From NCBI GenBank assembly GCA_947179485.1, contig OX359245.1, positions 31,483,067 through 31,547,066 on the forward strand: 64,000 bases of DNA. The letters are read 5' to 3'. The notes below the pieces were generated by a model. That model was given only the letters and a program-made list of their open reading frames with translations, was not told the DNA's origin and ran no database searches. Within the stretch, counting starts at the first letter, position 1; the number at the start of each line of letters is the position of its first letter. Shown one piece after another: positions 1 to 12,100 of this stretch. This stretch comes from Allacma fusca. Lineage: Eukaryota > Arthropoda > Collembola > Symphypleona > Sminthuridae. Both the position numbers and the translations under genes were made by a program.

Positions 1-308
1 ACTTCGATCCGTCCTCCATTGGCTTTGTGCTAACTTGCTGGTCTATAGTTGTCACAAATCCGCCGATACTGTACAGTCATGCTTACATAGTACATGAGAG
101 CTCTTTGACTACAATAAAAAATCTCAGATGGGTTTTGAGCAGTGTGAGATTTTTGCCTGAGAGGAAGTACATCAGTAGGAAGATCATGGGGTTAAAACCG
201 CTTAAAATTCGGGCTGCAAATATGTACTTCCTTGATCGAACAATGCTGCCCATTTTCATCCATGTTGTTATGAACTACACACTTTCGTTGCTTATTGTAT
301 ATCATTAA
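1..308 (+). CDS. Gustatory-receptor-like chemoreceptor, 3' end only
   Basis: This is the last exon of a gene whose 5' part lies outside the window. The open frame runs from base 3 to a TAA at 306-308 and gives about 101 residues. It aligns without gaps, except near the middle, to the C-terminus of the complete receptor at 3286-4656. Shared blocks include SHAYxVHESSLTTIxNLRW, MKPLKIR/GLKPLKIR and ANMYFLDxTMLP. The end, YTLSLLIVxH, fits the place and spacing of the insect gustatory-receptor TYhhhhhQF signature in TM7, although Q-F is replaced. The product is probably a seven-transmembrane ligand-gated chemoreceptor in sensory neuron membranes; that role is inferred from the family. It and the next receptor form a direct tandem pair. 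Confidence 0.72.
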   Translation, partial: FDPSSIGFVLTCWSIVVTNPPILYSHAYIVHESSLTTIKNLRWVLSSVRFLPERKYISRKIMGLKPLKIRAANMYFLDRTMLPIFIHVVMNYTLSLLIVYH

Positions 309-1206
309 TATTGCCAGTTCTAAATACAGATTTTCAATTTTGTCATCCGAAACTGTGACGGAGAATATTTTGAGAATCATTCCTAGTTTCATTTCTGGAA
401 AGCATTACATATTTTGAAGAATAGCTCAACTGATTTAATCAAAATATCACTGATGTTATGCTACCCTGCGAACTACGATTGCTACCAAGGAGGGGTGTGC
501 CATAAAGGGTTCATGAAACGAAGATTTTTGAAAGTGTCTGAATTTCAGAATGTCTACATTCTTAATCATTGTAGCCGAACAGTTGTGGATAAGTTTTCAG
601 AACGTTCCGTTGTTACAGGTGGCTGGAATTGGGTTTGATTCTAGTTAAGCTCTGAGAGAGGATACAGTATCACGTAAAGTTAAAATCGAAGCATACTGAC
701 ATTTGTGTTGGATATTTTGATATAAAATCAAATATCAATATGGTCTCAAGGCACAGCTAATTTTAGAACCAATTGTTTGTAACCCAAAAAATAACATCAC
801 TTCGATATTAACTAAGGAATTAAATGTGAATCAATAATCAATATCAAATTCCCTGTTTACCAAACAAATTTACTTGTCTCATTTTTTTTCTTATCTGAGA
901 TTTGTTTTCCCTGGGAAGAATCTTCGGGTTTTTCCACAATCAGTAGACCCCTGGCCTATAACTTTGCAAAACGTAATCAGTGACGACAAGCATCCCTGAT
1001 TTAGATTTTACTTGGAGTAACCCACAAAATTGTAAACAAAATAAAAACTAAACATTAGAATGAACTGAATGATCGTGCTTTTAAATATGATGTAATCAAT
1101 GATTGAATAAACTCGTTATTAGAACAACACCCCGTTAATTATCTATGCAGGAAAATAAAAAAGGAAAGATTTGTTCTGAAGATAAACAACTAAAAATAAG
1201 TAATTA
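309..1206. other. Intergenic, no gene seen
   Basis: AT-rich spacer between the first receptor and the TA-flanked transposon. A 74-codon open frame at 414-638 has no recognisable domain, signal peptide or hydrophobic pattern and is probably chance. Confidence 0.5.
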
Positions 1207-2287
1207 CAGTGAAATCTTGTTATAACGGACGCCTTTATAACGGAAATCTCATTATACCGGACACATTTGCATATCCCCGCCATAAGTTGCTATGTTAACA
1301 ATGCATAATATGTTCTTATAGCGGACATGTTTATAACGGAATATTTCCTATACCGGACCCTTATATATGTACCCAAGGAAATAATTTGTATGCATATAGC
1401 GGACGTCGGTTACCTTTTTGCTGAAACCATCGTTTGCAACACGGGTTCACTCACTATGCATGTATTTGGTCGGGGTTAGAAAATCATTTTGCAGTCAAAG
1501 CTTATACATTTTATGCTATATATATATATCCATGGAAAGTTATCTTAAAAATCTTAAATATTAGTCATGACACTTAATAATTCTGGTATGGATAGTGAGA
1601 AAGAAGACAGTGATCTAGAAATTGCAAGAAGTGTCTTAAGTATAGCAGAATCCCAGTTGCATTTAACAAACCTCAAGACGAGGTGGCTATAGCACAAGAA
1701 CATGAAGATTCCGAATTTTTAAATACAATTGCTAAAGCCGAAGAGCTTATTTTAAGCGAAAATTATCCACTCTTGTGTAACAATCAATAATTAAATACTT
1801 CCAGGTTCCGTAGAATGTGTTAATTACTTGTTTTAACTGACAGTCAATTAATGTTTAATATTTTGTTTTTTAAGTGTTTGTACGTGCTTTTTGATAAATA
1901 ATTTTACTATCAACTTGCCAAATACTATGTCACTTGTCACGTAATTTGTTTTTGGAAACTTAGTTTACATTTTTATACATAATTCAAGGTCCTATTACAT
2001 TATAACGGAATTTGTCCGTTACAGTCAAACCTCTTTATAGTCACATCGCAGGGGACCGTATATAAAAGTTGACTGTAGAGAACGTTGACTACTGAGTAGT
2101 CAACTAGTTAACATAACAATATACGGGAGAATCGCTGGGACCAAATTATTTTATGACTATAGAGAGAAGTTGCTTATAACGGTAGTGACTATAAAGAGGT
2201 TTGACTGTATAAGCTTATAACGGAAAATTACTATAACGGACAAAAAAATCAGTCACCCTGCGATTCCGTTATAAACAGATTTCACTG
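1207..2287. mobile_element. Pogo/Tigger-like DNA transposon, non-autonomous remnant
   Basis: The left end reads CAGTGAAATCTTGTTATAAC and the right end is its near-perfect inverted copy (TTATAAACAGATTTCACTG), a terminal inverted repeat of about 24 bp. TA dinucleotides flank both sides (1205-1206 and 2288-2289), as expected for Tc1/mariner-pogo insertions. The inner flanks contain many TATAACGGA/TATACCGGA motifs. A decayed open region at about 1567-1790 gives acidic peptide pieces in two frames; it could be the tail of a lost transposase but I cannot recognise it. A second, smaller element lies inside at 2022-2207. Confidence 0.8.
2022..2207. mobile_element. Nested 186-bp TA-flanked MITE
   Basis: A perfect 23-bp terminal inverted repeat begins CAGTCAAACCTCTTTATAG. 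TA lies at both edges (2020-2021 and 2208-2209). The element sits inside the larger Tigger-like copy, so it inserted later. Its terminus resembles the host element's terminus (CAGTxAAA...TATA), so both probably belong to the same superfamily and may be mobilised by related transposases. No coding capacity. Confidence 0.85.
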
Positions 2288-3285
2288 TACCCGTGGAAGG
2301 AATAACTCTGAGCACAAGTGTGCGAATTTTACAAATTCGACTCTAAGAATTTTGCATCTAACATTATGTAACTACATTAAAATGAAAGGGAATTACTTCA
2401 TTTGTAATTTATACAGTCCCGGTAGTAGGCTTCATCTCACTTTGGAGTGGAGTGTGTGAAACTCGTAAGTCACTCGCTCTTCACTTACTACTGGAGAATG
2501 ATGAATCATTTACAATTAAGTTCATTAGTCTATACGCAGAATAGTTCCATGGAAAATTAAATAATTAACAAACCATTTACCCTAAAATTATTTAACATGG
2601 AAATTTGTTTTATTATGTAATTATACCTAACACTATAATTGGCATTGTAATTGCCAAAAGGCCTGTTACCATTAAAACAATTTTATGAATTCAAACTTTA
2701 TACCTCTCAAATACACATTGGAGATTGGACAGCGTAGCCTATTCTTAAATTTTGTTCTATGTGTAGCAAGTCCAAGTCCCACACATTCCCCTTTAAATGC
2801 AAAGTTATAGCAAGTTCAGCCCAAGGAATACTTCCCACAACTTCCTTAAAAGAACATCAGATGAGTCTATATACGTTCACAGTTGTCCTTGCTAGTTGGT
2901 AGTTATGCTTCACATTGTCCAATTATAATCCATCATAATCCATCTAACCCCACCTATTTCAATAATTCAAAATCATGTTCTAGCCAATTGTATGAATACA
3001 ATCTAGATGGGCCAATTATTATGAATTTTACTATTAAGTCTATATTTGTGAACGTAATAATTACAAAATAATTTCCAGGATTTTGAGAGCTTACTGAAAA
3101 TATTGAACACTGATTGCTGGCGTCATTGTTAAAAGTCCTTAGCACAACCATGTGTCAACAGCTGTGTTTTCTGTAGCCCTAATACTGTTTTCTTAAAAAT
3201 CAAAATGAATTTGTGCTTATTTGCACAATAGTTCCAGTTTGAAAACAAAAGGTTGTCCTGTTGAACAAATATATCTAAAAGTAAA
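2288..3285. other. Intergenic, no gene seen
   Basis: AT-rich spacer upstream of the complete receptor. Short open frames on both strands (2883-3071, 2954-3151, 3129-3341) overlap each other and show no domain. I see no clear TATA box, but the receptor promoter presumably lies at the right end. Confidence 0.4.
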
Positions 3286-4656
3286 ATGTACAGCAAAAAT
3301 TTCCATCTTTTCATTAGAGCTGCCCTGAAAATTGTTACCACTCTTCGGGGATCCCCATTTACTTATGACTTTGCAAAAGACATGTTGCGCGTTCGAGAAA
3401 GAAAAACATTCAATTGGCGCAACTGGTCCTTTCTTCTAAGTATTTTCATCTTTCATATCTTCCTGGCGCATTATCTTCTCCAGTTAGAGCTTTATACAGG
3501 ACAATTAGAAAGTAACCTTGGGGATACATGCTACACTATATTTGCGGCCATCTGTTGGATCGGTTTAGTCTTCTACCCTAAAAATTTGATGGGAAATCGG
3601 GCTCAAATCTCCTGGATGTACAATGAGTTGGCAAAACGAAATCGTAATTATTTCTTCGTCTGTTGTTGGAAATTTGCAATATTTTACCCATTATATATTT
3701 ATTAGATATGCTTGGCGTTATATTTTTGTTCATTGTATTGTTAATTTTTAGAATTACACGGAATCCAACGACAAAAATCTACATTCGCGGAAAAAATCAT
3801 GATGTCATGGCTGATCAGTCAAATTAATGCCGTACTTACAACAACTCTGTCGTCCATTACGCTGTTTAACAAGCGCTACTTTTTATACTCTTACTTTTTG
3901 AACCATAATTTTAGCCTTCTCATTCTTACGGGTTGTACCGTCCTTGAGGCTTATAATATCTTATACGCTTGCTGCACATACATCTCCGAATATTATTTAC
4001 ATGCTTCATGCATCCGGAGTTTTGTATTTTGGGCCAAGAGAAAGTAAGTCCTCCTCTTGGGAAATTTCTTCTTATTTATCATTAACCTAACAATAAGCAG
4101 ACTTTAAAATTTGGAATAGATACTTTTGTTTCCTAATTTTGCTCTATTCTAAATTTTTTTGTGGAGCAGTGCAGTCCCGCCAAAAACTTTAAAGGAATCT
4201 TTGAAAATTATGGAACGTCACAGTCAACTCCAGATCCTTATCCAAGAATTTACAAATTGTTTTGGAAGGAATATTGAGCTTCTCAAGTCTATGTTTACTC
4301 TAAGTGCTGTCATCCTCACCTTTGCTCTCATTCGTTGGCACAAGAATTTTGATGGGTCCTCCATGAGCTATGTTATAAGTTCCTGGACCATTGTGGTCAC
4401 CATACCTCCAATCCTGTACAGCCATGCTTATGTCGTACATGAGAGTTCCCTCACCACGATACAAAATCTGCGCTGGTCTGTGCGTGTAGGGAAAACTTAT
4501 ACCAGCAGGAGGTCTTTTATTCAACGGCGGATTTCGGCAATGAAACCTCTCAAAATCCGGGTTGCCAATATGTACTTCCTGGACAAAACCATGCTACCCG
4601 TCTTCCTCCATATTATCATCAGCTATACACTTTCCTTGCTTATTGTGTCACATTGA
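3286..4656 (+). CDS. Gustatory-receptor-like seven-TM chemoreceptor, complete
   Basis: Three exons, 3286-3643, 3752-4043 and 4167-4656, join in frame (introns phase 1 and phase 2) to give 379 aa, the usual size of arthropod gustatory receptors. An alternative acceptor 3 bp downstream (exon from 4170) also keeps the frame. The start is the first ATG of the open frame. About seven hydrophobic segments are visible, for example WSFLLSIFIFHIFLAHYLL, TIFAAICWIGLVFY, LLILTGCTVL, LSAVILTFALI and IVVTIPPILYSHAYVV. The C-terminus SYTLSLLIVSH fits the TYhhhhhQF signature region, with Q-F lost. The protein probably acts as a ligand-gated cation channel for taste or contact chemosensation; the ligand is unknown. 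It is a direct tandem paralogue of the partial gene at 1-308. Confidence 0.82.
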
Positions 4657-6150
4657 AGCCCAATTTTGCCCAAACATATTTGGGAATCTTTCCCCTTGAA
4701 ACCACGTTTATTTAACGTTCACCCATTTTATAAATTTTGTGGTCATCATCTCAACCAAAAACTATATATAGATTCTACATTTAAAAGGCTATTTTGTTCT
4801 GCTCCAAAATCCCCATGTACAAGCTTCTAATTGATCTTCACGTTAAAGTAATTTCAGAAAGTAAATAACAATAATAGCTGGTAAGGGGAGATGGACTCTT
4901 ACAGCAAGGTTTTCCTAAGAACAATTTCCAAGACTTGTAATTAAATCCTTTCCTTTAATGATTATTGTTCAAGACGAGTATGCAATTCATATTTAATTAC
5001 CGTGATAACTATAGTGAGGGTCGTTTGGCATGTTTAACATGAGTCAATACAAATTATAAACAAGAATTTAGAATTCAAACGAGCGGATGCTAAACTATTG
5101 TAATATCAATAATGTGTTTGTACCATTTGTCATTACATTTCGCTATTTGGACTACAAAGCAATCGAATATCTTGTATTGGGTTGTATTTGCTAATGCAAT
5201 TACCTTTGCAACCCCCTGCAAAATTTTAATAATTACATACATACATGGCTCCGATTGATTAGAGCTATGATTATTTAATTTAAATCAGGAAGGAACACTG
5301 TCAACACATCTTAAAGGATGTGTACATTTGTGAAATAATTGTAACATAGTATGTATGCACGAAATCTATTACTACAAATTATACACCTCGTGCAAGAGTT
5401 TTAAAATTGTCTAAATAGTCGCTATTTTTGTGTAGCTACTTTCGAAACACTAGTTTGACCAATTCAGATAAAATTGCAAGTATTTTGCCATCCCTTGGGA
5501 ACCTCTATATAAAAAATCACTGTAATTCAGGCCTCTTTAATATGCTACAGGACGTCAAGGTGTTTTAGTAGAAATCTCCGCTGAGGATTTTTACAGCCCC
5601 AGAATATACATAAATTGTAAATAAAAGTAAATAATAAAAATAAAGAAGCATAATCTGTATTGACGGAGAGAATAAAATCATTGATCGTCCTATAAATACA
5701 CAGAAATGTTTTGTCAGGAAAGGCTCAACTAACTACATATACATATACGCTACATTACATGCGGAATGAGCACACTACATTAAATGACCCAGATGAACTT
5801 CTGATCAAATATGACTTGACTTTAATGAGCATTGTGCATGAGTAGAAAAATTTGATAAATAAAGCATCCTGCTGGGAACACAACCTGTTGTAATAAATGT
5901 GTAATAATAAGTGAACAGACTATTATACGAAGCTCGTCGGGAATAATGATATGTACAACAAAGTTTAATCACAATGAGTTCAATAAATAAGTGCGTCATC
6001 CATTATTATATTCACAACATCAATAAATAAAGATATGAGAGCACGTCTATAGTACTCCACATAACGGCATTCGTTGTCTCTGTAAAAAAAATCACTGTAC
6101 TAAAAAATACTTCAATAAATACTCGAAGGTTGCTAAAAATATTGCTTTGA
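4657..6150. other. Intergenic spacer, no gene seen
   Basis: AT-rich sequence between the convergent receptor (+) and cadherin (-) genes. It must hold both 3' UTRs. Short simple stretches such as ACATACATACAT near 5235 occur. The open frame at 5805-5999 (-) has no recognisable content. Confidence 0.4.
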
Positions 6151-9100
6151 TTATAGGTGAACTGCCACCGTGTCTTTCCCTAAGATATTTAGCTCGTCGT
6201 AGTTAAGTGTGGGTGGGGGTCGGGGGTGCGGGTGGAGGGTAGCATAAGCGTTTGAAAATTGTGGGGAAGTTGTTCTTGGAAGTGGACGCATTCTCCCGGA
6301 TCCATTTAAGCTCCGTCCATCGTCCGTGTTATTCGTAGTGTCCATTTCACTGGCAACTTGCATGGTAAGCTCTTGCTCTTCGTACGTTTTGATTTTGCTA
6401 AAAACAACGTTCAATAAACATGAGACCATTTTCAATACAAAGTACATTTTCCAGCATTTTTGACCAGGGTATTAAAACAACTTAGGACACAGAGGTCAAT
6501 GTTTTTCAATGGTAATAAAAGTCAATTGTTTTTTTATGGTAAGAGGAAAAATTAATTTAAGCTGGCTTTTAACATTTAAATTTCCCATGAAATAACATTT
6601 TGCTTTTTGCAAATCAAAGAATTGTATGAAAATCTTACTGGTCAATCCATAAGGGATTATCCGTAGCTAAGTCTTCCATCATGTCAGGCTGCTGAGAATG
6701 TCTTCCTAAAGCAGGTGTGCCAGGGATGCTATCTGACGGATGATGTAGGGGATATTTCATGCCACCTTGAAGTTTCTCACTTTCGCTTCCCCTGCTGTGC
6801 AAAAGTATTTTATGAATAATTTATTCCTCCAGGAAACATTTCATGATATCGAACAATAGAGATTGTTTTATTAATAAATATTTTTACCTGGAATTGTACC
6901 GATGTAAACAACAGCAGAGGGCTAGAATGGCAGCGACGCCCATGCAAAGCAACGCTACTAGCGCCACCAGGCCAGCAAAAGCTGTATCGAAAGAGTCCCG
7001 ATTGTTAAAGAAATATTCCCCATCTGGATCCGCAGCGCCCATGGCTGGGACGGCGCTGTAGAGTTCCATCGGAGAATCGGATTGGCGCAGACGGTCATGT
7101 CCGACATCTATCGCTTGAAGGAAGACACCAATTGGGATGACGACGGAAGTTTTCTTATCCACAGATGTGACGAATACGTCGCTCCTAAAATATGAAATTT
7201 AATATAATTTACGTAATTTTAGCATAAAACAAGAATTTGTAGAATTTTAGAAGCTTTATAGAAAAATCTGGAACTTACCAATTCGGATTAACAGTAAGGT
7301 CTTCATTGACATGTGGCGCTATCTTGTTAATCAGGACTAAGGAGTCCGTGATGTTGGACAGGACCTCAATAAGCTGTTCCTTGAGCATTTCTTCTGGAGG
7401 GGACTTCACTGTCAAAATGACTTCCTGCCAGTCTTCCACAACCCAAACATGGACTTGCGCAGTGTCTTCATAATAAGGCGCAATGGTTTCCTTCGCACCG
7501 ACCTTAATCAAAAACCGATGACTCCCGCCACTGTATTGACGCATGGCTGCTGGTGAAATTGTTAGTCGGCCTGTGTGCTCATCTATTCTGAAGGGGGAGG
7601 GGATGACACTGCCCCCGGATTTGAAATCCTCGAGGATTAGATTCGAGGCAAGAAGATTGTATTGTACAGTATTGTCACTGGAACTGTCAATGTCTTTCGT
7701 TGTCATGGTTAAGATCTCTCGTCCTGGCTCCGCCCCTGAGTTTATGCCTGCAAAGTACTGCTTCTGCTGGAAGCGGACTGGGTTGTCATTTTCGTCTAAA
7801 ACTGTTAGGAATAATAATAATAATAATTAAGTTCAAAGCTATTTATTTCTATCTAAACAAACGTTGGTTACCTGAGTTTTTAAAGCTGTGTTTTCAGATT
7901 TCTGGATATATATTAGGGATTACGTACCTTTAATGATAACAAAAGCAATGGAATTATCCCGGGCAGCTTCCCCTGCAGTGACGGTTTGAGCTGTTTTCTG
8001 TAATTATTATTAAAGTATGTAAAAATTACGATGGACATAACCGTAGAAGCAAACATTGCACACAAAGAGTAGCGAATTATCCCAAAACCAGAAACGCTGG
8101 AGCAAAGTTACCAAAATAGGGTAAAATTTCCAACCAACATGGTACATAATACCAAAAGTAACAATAATAAAACAAGGGTGAGCATAACTTAACCAGTTTA
8201 AAGTCAGAATAAACAAAAACGTGGTAGGTTAAAATGTAGGAGAAAAAATTGAGGATAAATAGCAAAATCATAGAAAATTTTTGCAAATTAACGTATCCTA
8301 TCGTACTGTTCTGGTGCTCAATAACAAATATACAATACGGTAGCAAATTGTATCAAAAATCCCCCAAAAAGTGTGGAAACCATGTAAAGGAATAAAATAG
8401 GGTTTTAGCTGAAAATTTACGTACATTGAAAATGGGTGACGGAGATGCCCGAATATAAAGTTGGTATTCGTCGATGCGTTCCCGATCGAGTATTTTCTTG
8501 GTAACGATTCTCCCGGTTTTGATGTCCACACGAATATCCTCGTTCTTGTACTTATTTTTCTCGTCAGACGCCAAAAAGTAGAAGATCTGAGCGTTGCCGC
8601 CCTCATCCTCATCCAATGCTTCAACTTGACCCACGGAAGTTCCTTCTGGAGAGTTCTCCTTTATTGTAAAATTGTAATTCCTTTGGATGAACTTCGGCTG
8701 ATGGTCATCGATATCCTGGACTTGAATAGTAAGAACATATTGATTCATTGCTGAAACAGGGGTTCCGCCATCTTTAGCCACAACTACTAAATTATATGCG
8801 TTCATCTGTTCACGGTCTAATGGTTGAATTTGAATGATTTTCCCTGTATCAGTTTCGATGCGAAACTTTTCAGTCTCGGTAATTAAATTATCCCCTTCTT
8901 TGAAATAGAAACTAATTTTCCCTGCTGCACCCTCATCCCCGTCGAATGCCAAAACTTGGCCGATGTGTTTAGTTTTCCCGCCCTTGGCAAATTCTTCTAA
9001 CTCCTGAAGGTTCGATTCCATCGTCAACAGTGTCCAGTTGACTTTATTTGGAAATGTAAATTCTGGTCTTCGGAAGTTTCCAGGCAAAACTGAAATTAAG

Positions 9101-12100
9101 ACTCCGGATCGGTCAAAATGCGCTGGAAGTTCTGTCTCACTGTCAGTAACTTCTACGACTAGGCGATAATCTCCTGATTTTGCATAGGCACGATCCGCGC
9201 GGATAATACCGGAAGTTGGGTCAATATTGAATATTCCCTCTTCGTTACCGGACACGATTGAGTAGGATATCTGGTCAGTTTCCGGAAGGTCACCTCCAGT
9301 GGCACTCACGCGCAACAACTGTTGCATGGAATTGAGCGGCGCGTAAACAATCACGTGGTAGTTCTTTTGGTCCATTGTGGGAATCACATCGTTCACATCC
9401 CGAAGGTTCACTATAATTTTAGAGTATCCAATATGGACCGAGTCCTTTGCACCGATGCCGAGAACAAAACTACCAAAACTTAGAGTTTCACGATCCAAAA
9501 GTACAGCGCCCTCTTTTGAAACAGTGACCCTCCCCAATCGATCTACCTTGAAAGCTTTGGAATAAGGTCCTGGTTGAATTTCGTAACTGACCACATCGCC
9601 GTCAGCGTCCGATGCGAAGACATTTGCTACCCAAACCCCCTCTGCTGAGTGTTCATCGATCTCTGCCACATATTCCGATTGGTTAAAGACGGGCGTGTTG
9701 TCGTTAATGTTGACCAAATGAATAGCGATGGTTGCCGTTGAAGATAATTGAGGGACGCCGCTGTCAACTGCTACAACTGTAAAATTGTACAAGGGTCTAT
9801 CCTCGAAGTCAAGCCTTCCAGCAACTTTAATTTCCCCGGTTTTATTATCTACACTAATGTAATCAGCGCCATCTTTCACAAAGTAGTTCGAAATTGACCC
9901 TCCTTCTGGATCTTCAGCCTCCAATGTCAAAATACTCATACCCGGAGGTAGTTCCTCCTCAATTTCAATTTCCATATCTTCAACGCGGGGCGGGAGGTCA
10001 TTTACTTCGAATAAGGTCAAAACTAAAACACCGAATTCCCTAACACCAGGCTCCGACTCATCGGACGAAAGCATAATTGTGTAGTTTAATGAAATGACGA
10101 TATCCCGCTCCAATTGACCTTTGACAACTACTTGACCCGAGGGGTCAAGGTCGAACCAATCTGGGAATAGATTCAAGTCTGTAACGGCCTTATTGTCTAC
10201 ATTTCGAGCTTCTACAGGTTGAACAAACTGAAATTTTAGCGATGTAGGTGTGGTATCTCCCCCAATAGTTGTGATTTGGTGGACGACGTCACCAGGACGA
10301 GCGGATTCCGAAACTTGAACTCTTTGAGTTCGGGGAGAGAATTTTGGGAGTTTAAGGTAACTTCTTTCGATGGTTAGATGAATCGTTGTAGTCGTCCTCA
10401 AAGATGGTGTTCCATTATCTTCAGCAGCGACCGTCAAATCGAATTTATCCTTTTCATGAGAATCCAGTTTCTTAACAAGAGTGATCTCCCCATCTAAGGG
10501 ATCAACTTCGAAGTAGCCGAAAGAGCCTTTGTCAATGGAATAATGAACCTCGCCGTTTGCATCGAAGTCTGCATCGTCGGCTTTGATCTGAGCGACGACA
10601 GACCCAACGGGGACTTTTTCTGGGATAGTGATTTGTTTTTCTGTAATCTCTGGATCAAACACAGGATTGTTGTTGTTGATATCATTTACTTTTATTGCGA
10701 CTAATGTATTGGCTTTGAAGACCCCATCAGTGGCTTCAACTCTGAAGGAGTAGTTTCCAGGGGGAAGTTCTGGGCCTTTGATGATCATCTCGCCGGTGTT
10801 TGGATCTATTTTGAAATGAGGGGGTACGGGGTCCATTAATCTGTACGCCAGCACAGCTGTTTTGTCGACGTCTAAAGCTTTGACGAAAAATTTTGGCTCA
10901 AATTGACGTGAGTTCTCTTCAACTGTGCGTTCAAATTTTTGGGGAAATGTGGGACGCTCATCGTTACTATCCGTTAGAATTATTTTTAGAGGGACGATTG
11001 AGTGGATGAAGCCATCTTCTTTGTTATTATCGCTTGCCTAAAAAAAAATTACAGGATGTCCCTTCAGAAATTCTGTTTAGCAGGAAATTTGAAATACTTT
11101 TTGAAATCAGCAATTTATAATAAAACAATAAATACTCACCATGTAAAGCATGTCAAAGCTCTTTTGGGTTTCATAGTCCAAGCAGCTTGCTACGGTGACA
11201 TTCGTAGATGTAGCTGTAGTGGAGGGACATTCCGAAATGAAGATGTCGCCAGTTTTGGAATTAACATAGAATCTGTGAAATTGTCAACGAGTCCAAATTA
11301 ACCTCACCGATTTTATAATAATTAATTCCCACGTGTAAAATTTCATTAAAACATTTCTTTTCACATACTTTTTAGACCCAGAACCCACAAGTTGATACAT
11401 GATCCCTTCCGTTCCGAACTCTTTGGAATCGGGGTCTTGAGCAATAATCGAGCCGATCCGCGTTCCAGGTTTTGAGGACTCGGGTATCGTCAAAGTGTAC
11501 ACCGGTTTTTCAAAGACAGGTGAGTTGTCATTCAAGTCATTTATACCAACCTGTGGAAAGACACATACGAGAATATTAGCAAACTGTATGAATTCCCTCA
11601 AAGTTTAAAAATTTCGTAAGATTGCAGTAGGATCTTCAACTTAATCCAAATTTAAATTTAAAATTCTTTTAACGGTTAACTTACGATGATTGTCGATGTA
11701 GAAAATAATTGCGGCTCTTCCACGTTTTGAGCAATGACCTAAAACGAAAGTGAATTACATCCATTGATAATTTCCATTCTATTGTAGTGTATTGTCCCTC
11801 TCATACACATTTGTGCATGTTTTTGGGAACACATTTTTTTTCAAAAATAAATTATTAGAAGAAAAGTTCGTACCAAAATCAGGAATTTCCGCTCATTGGG
11901 GTTTTCATAGTCGAAAGATTTTTTAATCCGAATCACTGGTCTTGCACTCCCGGACGCAAATTTGGGCTCAATGTCAAAAACTTCTGCGAGGGGTCCGTCG
12001 ATTTTGAGGGTGAAATCAGCAAATGTTCCCTAAATTGTACATATTATGTTACATACAACAGTACCTAGAGATCTCTAAATAAATTAACTTGAGGAAGGAA

